This document shows positions 31,773 through 41,044 of a stretch of 64,000 nucleotides of DNA, in pieces. The translations under genes and the position numbers were made by a program. Within the stretch, counting starts at the first letter, position 1. Each line of letters opens with the position of its first letter. The stretch lies in IMG/VR virus record IMGVR_UViG_3300025030_000083, positions 1 through 64,000 of that record, one strand, 5' to 3'. The notes below the pieces were generated by a model that saw only the letters and a list, made by a program, of their open reading frames with translations, did not search any database and was not told the DNA's origin. The stretch comes from a virus.

Positions 31773-32191
31773 TGAATCTAATAATACAAAACACCGACGA
31801 AAGATTAAGAAATATAGAAAGGGAAATAATAGCAAATGGTTGCAAAGGACCAGAAGGGGTTCTCGTAAAATCCCTCCGTGCATCTCTTCTCAAAGAAGAG
31901 GAATTGAAAAATTGGATAGATGATCTCCAATCAGGAAATTGGATCACATGTGTCTACTGTGGTCACCGATATGGACCCAAGGAGAGCACCCCTGTATCAA
32001 TGGCCGATATTCTCAAAGAGCACATTGAAAAATGCCCGGAACATCCTATGTCAAAATTGAAATCCCAACTAAATCAAATAAAAGAAACCATACAAGATTG
32101 CATATGTCAAAAGTATGGTTCTGATAGAATCCTCCCGCATGATATATGCAAAAAAATTAATGCTATACTATCCCCACCAGAGGAGAAATAA
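31772..32191 (+). CDS. zinc-finger protein, 139 residues
   Basis: CVYCGHRYGP with a later HIEKCPEHP gives a C2H2-like site often found in small phage proteins. The flanks are helical. Starts on the last base of the previous stop. Confidence 0.55.
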   Translation: MNLIIQNTDERLRNIEREIIANGCKGPEGVLVKSLRASLLKEEELKNWIDDLQSGNWITCVYCGHRYGPKESTPVSMADILKEHIEKCPEHPMSKLKSQLNQIKETIQDCICQKYGSDRILPHDICKKINAILSPPEEK

Positions 32192-32192
32192 A

Positions 32193-32465
32193 ATGAAAAA
32201 ATTAGTTAAATTCAGTCTAATTTTATCCATTATCTTATTTGGATGTGCTGAGAAAAGATGGGTATGCTATGTGGATAAAAATGCAGATAGCAATTGCATC
32301 AAAGGAGATTGCGTTGAGATGGCAGAGAAAGGACAATTGAATTGTAGAAAGGGAAATAGGATAATGAAAATATATCCGCTCAAGGAAGCGTTCATTTACT
32401 CAGTTAATCCGCCAACTGATATTCAAAAATGTAGAGAAAGTGGTGATAAGGGAGAAATAAAATGA
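32193..32465 (+). CDS. small lipoprotein
   Basis: 90 residues. A basic start and hydrophobic stretch end in a lipobox (LILSIILFGC), so the protein is probably exported and lipid-anchored. The remaining part has four further cysteines that may form disulphides. Such phage lipoproteins sometimes block superinfection; that role is only a possibility. ATG after AGGAG. Confidence 0.7.
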   Translation: MKKLVKFSLILSIILFGCAEKRWVCYVDKNADSNCIKGDCVEMAEKGQLNCRKGNRIMKIYPLKEAFIYSVNPPTDIQKCRESGDKGEIK

Positions 32466-32734
32466 CTCCAGCTATAGAAATAGCAATTTGCGGATTTCTA
32501 ATTCTCATAATATTAATATTAGTTTGGTGGTGGGGGTATCGAGAGGGAAAACAACGAAATTTACAAGAAGAAAAAGAAGTCGAATTATTAAAAATAGTTT
32601 ATAAAATGGGGCAAATTTTGAGAGAATGCCCCAACTGTGGTGAATGGCATAGTAATTGGAAAAAATTTATAGATTCTGTAGATATATTAAAAGCTCATTA
32701 TTCTCAAGAAAAAGAAATTAGGGAGAGTAAATGA
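32462..32734 (+). CDS. membrane protein with zinc-like motif
   Basis: 90 residues. One strong N-terminal helix (IAICGFLILIILILVWWWGY), then a charged tail with CPNCGEWH. Coupled to the lipoprotein gene by overlap, so the two may act together at the membrane. Confidence 0.55.
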   Translation: MTPAIEIAICGFLILIILILVWWWGYREGKQRNLQEEKEVELLKIVYKMGQILRECPNCGEWHSNWKKFIDSVDILKAHYSQEKEIRESK

Positions 32735-32946
32735 GCCATAAAGTTTTACATACTGAAGAATGGTATGAGGATCATTGCGATACTTGCGAGCACAGTAAAG
32801 AACTTCATTGTTTAATTTCGAAAGAAGTAGTCATAAATGGAAAAAATAAATACATAGCATCGGGGTGTATGGTATTTATGGATAATGGACGGAGGCTTGA
32901 GGGGAATAATCCTCACCTGAGATGCAAATGTGGGGGGTTTAAGTAA
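32731..32946 (+). CDS. cysteine-rich small protein
   Basis: 71 residues with CDTCEHSKELHC, SGCMV and CKCGG. Likely zinc binding. Overlaps genes on both sides. Confidence 0.5.
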   Translation: MSHKVLHTEEWYEDHCDTCEHSKELHCLISKEVVINGKNKYIASGCMVFMDNGRRLEGNNPHLRCKCGGFK

Positions 32947-33815
32947 TGAGAAAATTAATATGGCCTACTTATGGCGGAGTATACAAGATATTAAATGTAA
33001 TGAATGGTAAAGTTTATGTGGGGTCCGCTGCTAATTTTAAATCTAGATGGAAGTTTCATTTAGGCCAACTTCGTTACGGAAACCATCACTCTATAACTCT
33101 TCAAAGAGCTTATAACAAATATGGTGAAAGGAATTTTATGTTCGTAATTATAGAAGTAATAAAAGATAAAACAAAATTGAAAGAAAGAGAACAAATTTGG
33201 AAAGATTTTTATAAATCATATGATCCGAGATATGGATATGATATATGTCCTAAAGCTGAAAATTGCTTAGGAGTAAAACATACTCCAGAAACATGTGCCA
33301 AAAGATCTGTGGCCACCAAAAGAAATTGGGCAAATCCTGAATGCAGAGAAAGAATTATGACAAATCTAAAAAAAAGTCTATCCGATCCAGAATATAAATC
33401 TAAAATGGCAAAGATAACTAAAAAGATGTGGGAAAATCCAGAACTAAGAAAAAAAATGTTAGATGGCCAAAATAATAGAAAACCTCTAAGTACGGAAACC
33501 AAAAATAAAATCGCCTTTAGAAATAGAGAAATAGCCAAAGATCCTGAATGGAGAGCTAAAGTGTCCGCATCAAACAAAGGAAAAGTTAGGAGTGAAGAAG
33601 CTAGAGCTAATATGTCTATAGCCCAAAAGGGAAGGCCGAGAAAACCCCACTCTGCAGAGACTAAAGCAAAAATAGCAAAAGCTGCCCATAAACGATGGGC
33701 AAATCCTAAATTTCAAGAAAAAATGAAAAACATAATGGATAGTAAAGAATACCACGATAAAATATCTAAATCTCAAAAGATAAGATACAATAAACAAAAA
33801 GAAACTAAGCAATGA
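32946..33815 (+). CDS. GIY-YIG homing endonuclease with NUMOD3 repeats
   Basis: 289 residues. GGVYKILNVMNGKVYVGSA is the GIY-YIG start (here GVY/VYVG), with the catalytic Arg (SRW) and Glu (RAYNKYGERNF) regions following. After YGYDICPKA come repeated DNA-binding segments ending in KIA/KAKIA and NPE/DPE blocks, the NUMOD3 type. It lies directly before and overlapping a helicase gene, which is intact. Full-length compared with the damaged copies at 35208, 43357 and 57951. Confidence 0.85.
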   Translation: MRKLIWPTYGGVYKILNVMNGKVYVGSAANFKSRWKFHLGQLRYGNHHSITLQRAYNKYGERNFMFVIIEVIKDKTKLKEREQIWKDFYKSYDPRYGYDICPKAENCLGVKHTPETCAKRSVATKRNWANPECRERIMTNLKKSLSDPEYKSKMAKITKKMWENPELRKKMLDGQNNRKPLSTETKNKIAFRNREIAKDPEWRAKVSASNKGKVRSEEARANMSIAQKGRPRKPHSAETKAKIAKAAHKRWANPKFQEKMKNIMDSKEYHDKISKSQKIRYNKQKETKQ

Positions 33816-35221
33816 ATATAAAAATAATAAATTCTATATTCAGCAAGGTTAATACTTATGAAGACGCTAAAATTTTGGCAGATTTCCTAAAATATAAAGA
33901 AACGTATTGGCGCCAAACTCAATTTAGACGAGTGGAAAAAGAATATTATAAACCATTAGTTAAAAAAGGCGAATTTTTAACCGGGTTTATTCCTAGAGTA
34001 AAAAATTATTGTATATCAAACAACATACCTATTAACATAGAGGAACCACCATTACCACTAATACCATATTTTACTGATGACCAAATAGAAAATATCACTA
34101 TTCCGAGAGGACTTAAATTAAAACCGGATCAAGTCTTTGCTATAAAAAATATTCTTACGAATATACGAGGGGTAATTTTTCACCCTACCGGCTCGGGAAA
34201 AACAATAATTTTTCTATCTTTTATTTCTTTATTTCCTGATTTAAACAGTCTTATTGTAGTAAATACTAAAGACATATTAGAGCAAACATTTGAACGCGCC
34301 TCTGAGTTTTTTCCCAAAGAAGTAGGCAAACTGGGGGGAGGATATAATTCCCCAAATAGAATAACTATAGCGACGATTCAAACATTAAAAGATATTCCAT
34401 CGGATAGTTTATTTTTCAAAGAAATAGATATAGTAGTAATCGACGAAACTCATCACTGCGCTAGATTTTCAAAACCGTTTAGTACGGAGGGTGGTGGATC
34501 CTACGCTAAAGTATTATCATCAATTGATTGCCCATTCAAAATTGGGTTTACTGCCACCCTCCCTCATGAGGGGAAAGGACAACTAGCACTTGAAGGTTAC
34601 ATAGGGCCAGTCATTTCAAAAAAGAAAATTTCAGAGGTGGAAAGATTGGCAAAAATAAAAGTTATTCTAAAAAAGTTGCCCATTACGTTGGCCGCTAGAG
34701 AAGCGAAGTCATATCAGGAAGTATATAAATATTCCGTAACGTTCAATAGCCGACGCCATAAACTAGTTCTACAAACGGCTGATAATTTAGTAAAAGCTGG
34801 CAGAACCGTACTTATCATCGTATCACTTGTACAACATGGAAATAATATTCTTGATATGGCACATAGATTATTTCCTCATCTACGAATTGAATTTGTTTGG
34901 AGTAAGATACCTGGAACCACTCGTACAACAATAAAAAAAGATTTAAATGAAGGATTGGTAGATGTAGTAATTGCAGATGCAGTTTGGAAAGAAGGGGTCG
35001 ATATTCCTACATTAGGGGCAATTATAAACGCTGCCGGAGGAAAATCAGAAATTAATACAATACAATCCCTCGGGAGGGGATTGCGCACCGTTCCTGGAAT
35101 AAAAGATGATGTTATTTTGGTAGATATTCTAGATATTAGTTCACGCTATTTAGTTGAGCATTTTGGACTAAGGTTAGTTTTATATTTTGACGAGGGATGG
35201 ATGGGAAATGAACAATTTTAA
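33812..35221 (+). CDS. SF2 DNA helicase (UvsW-like)
   Basis: 469 residues. A 110-residue N-terminal part precedes LKPDQVFAI (Q motif), HPTGSGKTIIF (Walker A), VVIDETHHC (DETH box), GFTATL (motif III) and a late block QSLGRGLRT (motif VI). The size and layout fit phage UvsW or the bacterial RecG/UvsW-like branch, which remodel forks and recombination intermediates. Overlaps the endonuclease gene by four bases. Confidence 0.85.
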   Translation: MNIKIINSIFSKVNTYEDAKILADFLKYKETYWRQTQFRRVEKEYYKPLVKKGEFLTGFIPRVKNYCISNNIPINIEEPPLPLIPYFTDDQIENITIPRGLKLKPDQVFAIKNILTNIRGVIFHPTGSGKTIIFLSFISLFPDLNSLIVVNTKDILEQTFERASEFFPKEVGKLGGGYNSPNRITIATIQTLKDIPSDSLFFKEIDIVVIDETHHCARFSKPFSTEGGGSYAKVLSSIDCPFKIGFTATLPHEGKGQLALEGYIGPVISKKKISEVERLAKIKVILKKLPITLAAREAKSYQEVYKYSVTFNSRRHKLVLQTADNLVKAGRTVLIIVSLVQHGNNILDMAHRLFPHLRIEFVWSKIPGTTRTTIKKDLNEGLVDVVIADAVWKEGVDIPTLGAIINAAGGKSEINTIQSLGRGLRTVPGIKDDVILVDILDISSRYLVEHFGLRLVLYFDEGWMGNEQF

Positions 35222-35306
35222 TAAAACATATATTATTTATAAAACTACAAATTTAATAAATAAGAAGATTTATGTCGGAAAAGATGAGCATAATAATTCC
35301 ATTTAA
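35208..35306 (+). pseudogene. GIY-YIG endonuclease N-terminal remnant
   Basis: 32 residues (MNNFNKTYIIYKTTNLINKK..., then IYVGK) that are the start of a GIY-YIG domain and then end. The rest is missing. It begins inside the helicase gene's 3' end and so flanks that gene opposite the intact GIY-YIG copy at 32946. Confidence 0.65.
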
Positions 35307-35318
35307 TAGAGATAAACG

Positions 35319-35477
35319 ATGGCAATGAATATACCCATAGAAAAAATATTACCTACCATTATGGTAATACTAGCATTAGGATCTTCTATTGGGTACGCTA
35401 TCAAAGGGATATCAGAATGGAGAATGGCCCTATATTGGCTTGCTGCGGCTACTCTAAATTATGTAGTAACGTGGTGA
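35319..35477 (+). CDS. small membrane protein, two spans
   Basis: 52 residues with two hydrophobic segments (ILPTIMVILALGSSIGYAI and MALYWLAAATLNYVV) around a short charged loop. No family recognised; the ribosome site is weak. Confidence 0.5.
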   Translation: MAMNIPIEKILPTIMVILALGSSIGYAIKGISEWRMALYWLAAATLNYVVTW

Positions 35478-35487
35478 GGAGGATAAG

Positions 35488-35751
35488 ATGAAATATGGAT
35501 GCTACCACGTTATAACGGAACAAGCTGAAAATGCATTACCATATTGCCAAATATGCGCCCCAGAATATATCAAATCCTTCCGCAACAAACTAGACCGGAG
35601 TAAGTTAGCATCTGAATTTATCTACAAACATACAGTGTCCTACCTTCATCCAGATAAGACAAGATCCCTTCGGTGGGACGAATTAACCGATGACCAAAAG
35701 GAACCTTATTATCAAGATGCCGACGCACTCATTAAATATTTCGAGGGGTAA
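35488..35751 (+). CDS. zinc protein, paralogue of 28711
   Basis: 87 residues from ATG after GAGGAGG. CYHV and CQIC form a metal site, then RNKLDRSKLASEF and DALIKYFEG. The equivalent blocks stand in the same order in the gene at 28711. Function unknown. Confidence 0.55.
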   Translation: MKYGCYHVITEQAENALPYCQICAPEYIKSFRNKLDRSKLASEFIYKHTVSYLHPDKTRSLRWDELTDDQKEPYYQDADALIKYFEG

Positions 35752-35755
35752 AATA

Positions 35756-36076
35756 ATGAAAATTAAATTGAAGACTAAAATTGAAAAAGAAATTACAGTA
35801 GACGTAGAATTCCCCATTTATGTAAAACATGATTGTAGCGAGGATGATTATGAATCCATTCACTATATTAAAAGAGAATCTGAAACTATGCATATAGAAC
35901 TTCATAAATCCCATAGTTATATTTCTGGCGGTACATTATACGAATTGGAGATAAGCAAACGTAAAGTGAATGGTACTGCCGATTACTTTTTAGGCACCGG
36001 AGAATTTAAATCCAGCAAAAAAGAATTTGAATCTGTACTAAAGGAATTCAAAGAAAAACTTAATTCAATATCATAA
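35756..36076 (+). CDS. hypothetical protein, 106 residues
   Basis: ATG after GAGGGG. Beta-rich with a helical C-terminus (SKKEFESVLKEFKEKL). No family recognised. Confidence 0.5.
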   Translation: MKIKLKTKIEKEITVDVEFPIYVKHDCSEDDYESIHYIKRESETMHIELHKSHSYISGGTLYELEISKRKVNGTADYFLGTGEFKSSKKEFESVLKEFKEKLNSIS

Positions 36077-36110
36077 TAAGAAAAAGAGTGTTAAAAAGAA
36101 AGGAAAAATA

Positions 36111-36305
36111 ATGGAAAAAGTATTCGTAGCTAGACATCCATTGACCTATATCAAAGACGTAAAGTTTCATACAAATGCAGATTGCCCTTCATTTCGAAGA
36201 GCAGACCCAAGATACAAAACAAGCGTAGATAGAAACGAAGCTGAACAACTATATAGATATTGCAGACTATGTGAAAATCATAGGACAAAACGTGGACATA
36301 AATAA
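36111..36305 (+). CDS. small zinc-like protein
   Basis: 64 residues after AAAGGA. HTNADCPSFRRA and YCRLCENHR make a probable C-C-C-H metal site. The FHTNADCPSFRR pattern recalls small phage proteins of the same type. Confidence 0.55.
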   Translation: MEKVFVARHPLTYIKDVKFHTNADCPSFRRADPRYKTSVDRNEAEQLYRYCRLCENHRTKRGHK

Positions 36306-36642
36306 AGTAGGAAACATTGAGGTTGGTTCTATAGTAAAAATAACGCGTGTTGGGGGAAACTTTATTTTTGCTAGAATAGAAAAATTTACCCCGAACATAA
36401 TACCAGATTGGTATAATATGGATTTTACTATAATTTTTTTCTCCCCAGAACAATGTTCTAAAATGTCTTGGGTATTAAGAGCACCACAAATAAATGGAGA
36501 ACAGTTTGAAATGGGGGATAAAAAAATGATTATAGATTTAATACTTCCCCCCATAGGAACTTCTGCCGAAACTCCTACAGAAATAGCAAAAGAAATGCCA
36601 AAAGAGGGAAAAGTGATCCCCTTCAAAAAAAACACACAATGA
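36271..36642 (+). CDS. hypothetical protein, 123 residues
   Basis: GTG start lies inside the previous gene (35-base overlap); a later GTG at 36292 is possible. The core VGSIVKITRVGGNFIFARIE looks like a small beta-barrel. Tail is proline and lysine-rich. Confidence 0.45.
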   Translation: MKIIGQNVDINKVGNIEVGSIVKITRVGGNFIFARIEKFTPNIIPDWYNMDFTIIFFSPEQCSKMSWVLRAPQINGEQFEMGDKKMIIDLILPPIGTSAETPTEIAKEMPKEGKVIPFKKNTQ

Positions 36643-37163
36643 TCTACGTCGATGAATTAAAAGAATATGATTGGGTAGTTTGGGGGAAAGAAACTGCAAA
36701 TTGCCATATGTTCACTGACGGAGATTTAGAAGAACTACATATCTTTGCAAATAAGATAGGAATGAAAAAAGAGTGGATTCATAATAGCAAACACCCTCAT
36801 TATGATCTCACTCCATCTAAGAGAAAATTAGCAGTAGAATATGGAGCCAAAGAAATTACTACTAAGGATTGGATGAAAAGGGAAAGAGCAAAAATAATAT
36901 CAGATGCCATGGCCAAAGTGGCATTTGAAATATTAGACCCTGAATTTTCTAATATTGAGAAAAAAATATTAGCTAAAATAGATGGAATAAATAATATAGG
37001 GGAATTCATAGTAAATGAGCCAGAAGCAGAAATAATGGCTGCTAATCATCTAATAGCTATAAACATAAAAAGAGATGAAAAAGGAAAAATTGTCTCCCTT
37101 ATATGGGGAGGATATAAATTCAAAGTTAGTCAATTTATTCCAACAAGAGACAGTAATGAATGA
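36639..37163 (+). CDS. DUF4031 protein with extra C-terminal domain
   Basis: 174 residues. IYVDELKEYDWVV, CHMFTDGDLEELHIFANKIG and HYDLTPSKRKLAVEYGA are the DUF4031 signature (about 1-75), a family of phage and bacterial proteins of unknown function. The second half is an unrecognised alpha/beta extension. Overlaps the next gene by eight bases. Confidence 0.75.
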   Translation: MIYVDELKEYDWVVWGKETANCHMFTDGDLEELHIFANKIGMKKEWIHNSKHPHYDLTPSKRKLAVEYGAKEITTKDWMKRERAKIISDAMAKVAFEILDPEFSNIEKKILAKIDGINNIGEFIVNEPEAEIMAANHLIAINIKRDEKGKIVSLIWGGYKFKVSQFIPTRDSNE

Positions 37164-38085
37164 TTTAACCATAGCCCTGTTTGATGTAGTATCCTATCTG
37201 AACGATAAAGGAATATCTTTCAATTCTGAGAGAATGGATCGAGGATGGATTGGTATTTCGTGTCTGTGGTGTTCGGATTCGGGGGAACACTTGGGAGTGA
37301 ATATCAACTCAAATTTTGTCTCCTGTTGGAAGTGCGGGAAAAAAGGGAGTATCGCTAAACTGGTAAAAGCAATAGAGAACCACGTCACTTTTTCTGAAAC
37401 TTTAGAAGTGATTGAGAAGTATCAAGACTTTAACCGGATGGGATTATTCAATCTTCCAGAAGAATCTAATTCTAAGATATCTCATTTAAAAATACCTAAA
37501 AATTTTATAAAATTATCTTGGCCGATTGTTCCTGATATAGTAATAAAATTCTTGGTCAAAAGAGGATTTGATCCAGAAGTGTTCATAAGAAGTAGAGAAT
37601 TTTATTATGGTGGGCACGTAGGTCATTTTAAATTTCGTTTAATTCTCCCAATAACACTTCGAGGACGATTAGTGACTTGGGTGGGTCGAGATGTAACGGG
37701 GAGGTCAGAAATAAAATATAGAAATCTTGAGGAGGAAAAGAGCATTTTACCAGCAAAAAACACACTGTATGGATTTGACGAAGCCCCCCCAGGGAGTAAC
37801 CTTCTGGTTGTAGAGGGGCCTATTGATCAATTGAAGTGTGGTGCCGGCTCCGTAGCCACTTACGGAACGGCGTGGACTGACCGACAAGTTACTCTACTGA
37901 GGGAACTAAATCCCCAGAATGTAACCATACTGTACGATAGTGAAATAGAAGCTCAGAAATCCGCTAACCGCTTGGCAAGGATGATATGGTGGTGCCCCTG
38001 CGAGATAGTTATGCTAAATAATGTGAAAGATCCCGGAGAATTAACGGTGGAGCAGGGGAAAGAGTTGATGGGATCGTTACGATGA
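37156..38085 (+). CDS. DnaG-type primase (phage)
   Basis: 309 residues. A zinc-binding N-terminus (Cys36, 39, 57, 60: CLWC...CWKC) is followed by a TOPRIM domain with VVEGPIDQLK (Glu220) and ILYDSEIEAQ (the DxD-like acidic site). It makes RNA primers for lagging-strand synthesis. The DnaB-like helicase at 39037 is the likely partner. The start is set at the ATG after the previous gene's GAGACAG; an earlier in-frame ATG lies well inside the DUF4031 gene. Confidence 0.85.
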   Translation: MNDLTIALFDVVSYLNDKGISFNSERMDRGWIGISCLWCSDSGEHLGVNINSNFVSCWKCGKKGSIAKLVKAIENHVTFSETLEVIEKYQDFNRMGLFNLPEESNSKISHLKIPKNFIKLSWPIVPDIVIKFLVKRGFDPEVFIRSREFYYGGHVGHFKFRLILPITLRGRLVTWVGRDVTGRSEIKYRNLEEEKSILPAKNTLYGFDEAPPGSNLLVVEGPIDQLKCGAGSVATYGTAWTDRQVTLLRELNPQNVTILYDSEIEAQKSANRLARMIWWCPCEIVMLNNVKDPGELTVEQGKELMGSLR

Positions 38086-38792
38086 AAACCAAAATAACCA
38101 ACATAGAAAAAGTATTTGCTCTAGCAGATTCCATCGATATTGAAGAAGGAAAAGTTGCCTACGCAAGATATAACAAAATGCTAAAAAGCATAGCCGATTA
38201 CTATGAATTTGGATTCTGTCAAACAGTCGCCACTTTCGTTGCTCTATCCCCAAATAATGATTACCAAGGAAATTTACGATCTCTAGTCAGTATTATGATT
38301 GGGGCCAATAAAAAAATATCCCCAAAAGAAATCACTGTATCTACCTACAATCAATGCAGAAATAGAGCGTATGATTTTTTAGTGGGAAATAAAGATTTCT
38401 TAGCAGAAACGGACGGAGTGAAAACTAGAAATTTTTACTTGAATATTCTATACCCCAAAAATCCTAAATATATAACACTTGACGGACACATGTGTTCTAT
38501 TTATTCTGGTAGACGATATCGAATGAAAGAAGTAGCGGAATTGAAATTAGTGTCTTCCCTGAAAAGATACAATGAAATGGCCGAAGCATTTTTCAAAGTA
38601 GCTAAAAAACATAAATTATTGCCTAATCAATTACAAGTTATTTTATGGTTTACTTGGAAGAGAATAGAGAATATAGTATTTTTCCCGCAGTTAAGTCTGT
38701 GGAATGAGGGAAATCATTGGAATATTACTAAAGATCCTAGTGTAATTCAACCATATAAAACGGGGGGGAATAGAAATGGACAAAAAAACTGA
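38082..38792 (+). CDS. conserved phage protein (DUF7178-like)
   Basis: 236 residues. TVATFVALSPNNDYQGNLRSL, VSTYNQCRNRAYDFL, VKTRNFYLNIL and YITLDGHM are the conserved blocks of a phage family of unknown function. The all-helical rhythm recalls DNA glycosylases, but the catalytic motif is not evident. It sits between primase and helicase genes. Confidence 0.65.
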   Translation: MKTKITNIEKVFALADSIDIEEGKVAYARYNKMLKSIADYYEFGFCQTVATFVALSPNNDYQGNLRSLVSIMIGANKKISPKEITVSTYNQCRNRAYDFLVGNKDFLAETDGVKTRNFYLNILYPKNPKYITLDGHMCSIYSGRRYRMKEVAELKLVSSLKRYNEMAEAFFKVAKKHKLLPNQLQVILWFTWKRIENIVFFPQLSLWNEGNHWNITKDPSVIQPYKTGGNRNGQKN

Positions 38793-39030
38793 TAAAACTA
38801 TTCAAGATTTAGAAGCTAGAATTGCAGAGTTGGAGGGGAAAAATAAAGTAAAAAATATAATAATGGCTGTTCAAGACGAAGGGATTTTGGTCCTAGAAAT
38901 AGACTTAAATAAAGAATTTGGGGAATCCAAATCTGGAAAAAGTATCACGGTCGCCAGCACGGGAGGATTCCTTCGCATTCCAAATCACGAAGAGTTTTCC
39001 ATCAATATAAATGTAGTCCAAAAAAAGTAG
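38776..39030 (+). CDS. small coiled-coil protein
   Basis: 84 residues with a heptad start (TIQDLEARIAELEGKN), then a beta-rich tail. Overlaps the previous gene by 17 bases. Perhaps a small replication accessory protein, judged by position only. Confidence 0.45.
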   Translation: MDKKTDKTIQDLEARIAELEGKNKVKNIIMAVQDEGILVLEIDLNKEFGESKSGKSITVASTGGFLRIPNHEEFSININVVQKK

Positions 39031-39036
39031 TTTTAC

Positions 39037-40608
39037 ATGCTCAGACGGATTCACCATTCCGACAGGGGGGTCGAAAAAAGGATACTTACGGGTATAATCA
39101 TATCCGATAAGATTGCTGCACACCTTCTACCATTTTCCGACCCAAATATTTTCGAGTTGGAAGTCAGCAAAAACATAATTAGATGGGTTATTGAATATTA
39201 TGATAAATATAAAGTAGCTCCAAAGAAGCATATCAAAGATTTATATGAAACAGAAAAAGGGAAACTCAAACAGGGATTAGATGAAGAGGTTGGATTATTC
39301 CTGACTAAACTATCAGAAGAATATTTATCAGAAGGAGGCCCTGACGGAATCAATGAAGATTTTATTATTGATAAAGGGAGGGAATATTTAAAAACCCGTC
39401 ATTTACGGAGGGTTGCTGAGGGGATTAATTCTCTGTTAGATATTGGAAAGAACGAAGAAGCAGAAAAATTCTACGAAAACCATAAAAAGATAGTTGATGC
39501 TATTTCGTATAATTGGTCCAAACCATTAGATGACTCTACTTTTTTAAATTCAGTTTTCGAAGAAAAAGACATTCCGTTATTTAGAATGAAAGGCAAGTTA
39601 GGAGATTTATTAGGTGATTTATATAGAGGATGGTTGGTAGCTGTAATGGGGCCAATGAAACGTGGAAAAAGTTTTTCGTTACAAGATTTTGCATTCGATG
39701 CTATGTTATCTAGAAAAAGAGTAGTTTACATGTCCTTCGAAATGAAAGATAAACACCAAGCCGTCAGAATATATAAACAACTTGGTGTTATGGGGGAAGG
39801 AGAAGAAAATCAAGAATATATTTTCCCTTGCTTCGATTGTTTAAATAATCAAGATAACTCTTGCAATAACGTCCAAAGGATGAATAGAGAAAATCGGCCC
39901 CCTAAATTCGACCCTAAAGCCCCCGGACAATATAAACCCTGTACGGCCTGTAGGTCGATACCCGGAGGGGGCAATTTCTTGGCTACAACGTGGTTCTTCA
40001 CGGCAGATCGGCCTAAATTAACGTTGCCTAATACCCGTAAAGAGATTAAAAAGTTTCAGAAGATGTTTGGAAAAAACTTATTAAGAATCATTAGTTTCCC
40101 CGCTTATTCAGCTACCATGGCTGACGTAGAAGAAAGCCTGGATGAATTAGAAATGGTAGAGGGTTTTATTCCTGACGTCATTATTACAGACTATGCCTCC
40201 ATTATACGACCAGAACAAAAATATAATGATCCTAGACACGAAGTGGATGACGTATTTAAAGCCCATAAAAGATTAGCCCAAACTAGATCAGCCTTAGTAG
40301 TAACCGGGGCGCAATCATTGGGGGTAGGCAGATCGGCGCTTAAAAAAGATATGCAAGATGAGGGGGATATCGGAGTAAATGCTTATATCCTTGCACACGT
40401 TGATATTATGATGACATTAGATCAAACACCCGACGAAAAAGAGAGGGGAGTATGGAGAATGGGGGTTATCGAACATAGATGGAAACATTTCAATAAAAGA
40501 CGACAAGTAATGGCTTTACAACAACTGGAAACAGGAATGCCCGTTTTGGATACAGAAATTATATTTTATGATGGAAATAAAAGTGGGGAGAAAAAGAAAG
40601 ATGAGTAA
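39037..40608 (+). CDS. DnaB-like replicative helicase with Cys-rich insert
   Basis: 523 residues. Helical N-terminal domain (1-165), then Walker A GPMKRGKS (205-212), MSFEM (RecA motif) and a Walker B region IPDVIITDYASI. Between the first two ATPase motifs and the rest lies an insert of about 60 residues with cysteines 265, 268, 276, 302 and 305, which could hold zinc. TGAQS and HRWKHF lie where DnaB has its later motifs. Unwinds DNA ahead of the fork with the primase at 37156. Confidence 0.85.
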   Translation: MLRRIHHSDRGVEKRILTGIIISDKIAAHLLPFSDPNIFELEVSKNIIRWVIEYYDKYKVAPKKHIKDLYETEKGKLKQGLDEEVGLFLTKLSEEYLSEGGPDGINEDFIIDKGREYLKTRHLRRVAEGINSLLDIGKNEEAEKFYENHKKIVDAISYNWSKPLDDSTFLNSVFEEKDIPLFRMKGKLGDLLGDLYRGWLVAVMGPMKRGKSFSLQDFAFDAMLSRKRVVYMSFEMKDKHQAVRIYKQLGVMGEGEENQEYIFPCFDCLNNQDNSCNNVQRMNRENRPPKFDPKAPGQYKPCTACRSIPGGGNFLATTWFFTADRPKLTLPNTRKEIKKFQKMFGKNLLRIISFPAYSATMADVEESLDELEMVEGFIPDVIITDYASIIRPEQKYNDPRHEVDDVFKAHKRLAQTRSALVVTGAQSLGVGRSALKKDMQDEGDIGVNAYILAHVDIMMTLDQTPDEKERGVWRMGVIEHRWKHFNKRRQVMALQQLETGMPVLDTEIIFYDGNKSGEKKKDE

Positions 40609-40969
40609 CTTTAAAAGTATTATCCAAAATTACGTAGTAGATAAAAATAATAAAAATAACATAGGTTTAAATATTTCCGTAGGAAAAAATTTAGGTTGGG
40701 ACACCTCCTTTTTTCTTTCAGAGCTAATAAGTTATCAATTTCTTTTAGAAAACGATCAACGCATTTTACTGGGGGAATCTTTTTTCGTAGGCAGAAAATT
40801 TATAAAAAAAAGAACTGGGTTAAGCCCATATAAACAAAAAATAGCAACCAGAAAACTAATAAACGTGGGAATTTTATCTGTAAAAAGAATAGGGTTTCCC
40901 CCAAAAAATAAATATTCAATAAATTTTGATTATTTAGAAAAATTCTTATTAAAAACAAAAGAACCGTAG
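40601..40969 (+). CDS. winged-helix-like protein
   Basis: 122 residues overlapping the helicase stop, after GGGGAG. LGESFFVGRKFIKKRTGLSPYKQKIATRKLINVGIL fits a winged helix-turn-helix; NKYSINFD forms the wing. Related in fold to the initiator N-terminus at 41045. Confidence 0.6.
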   Translation: MSNFKSIIQNYVVDKNNKNNIGLNISVGKNLGWDTSFFLSELISYQFLLENDQRILLGESFFVGRKFIKKRTGLSPYKQKIATRKLINVGILSVKRIGFPPKNKYSINFDYLEKFLLKTKEP

Positions 40970-41044
40970 ATTAAAAAATTTAATCTATAAACAAATAAAA
41001 ATATATAATAAAAATATAAACGATCTCTACTAGGGGGAAAATAA

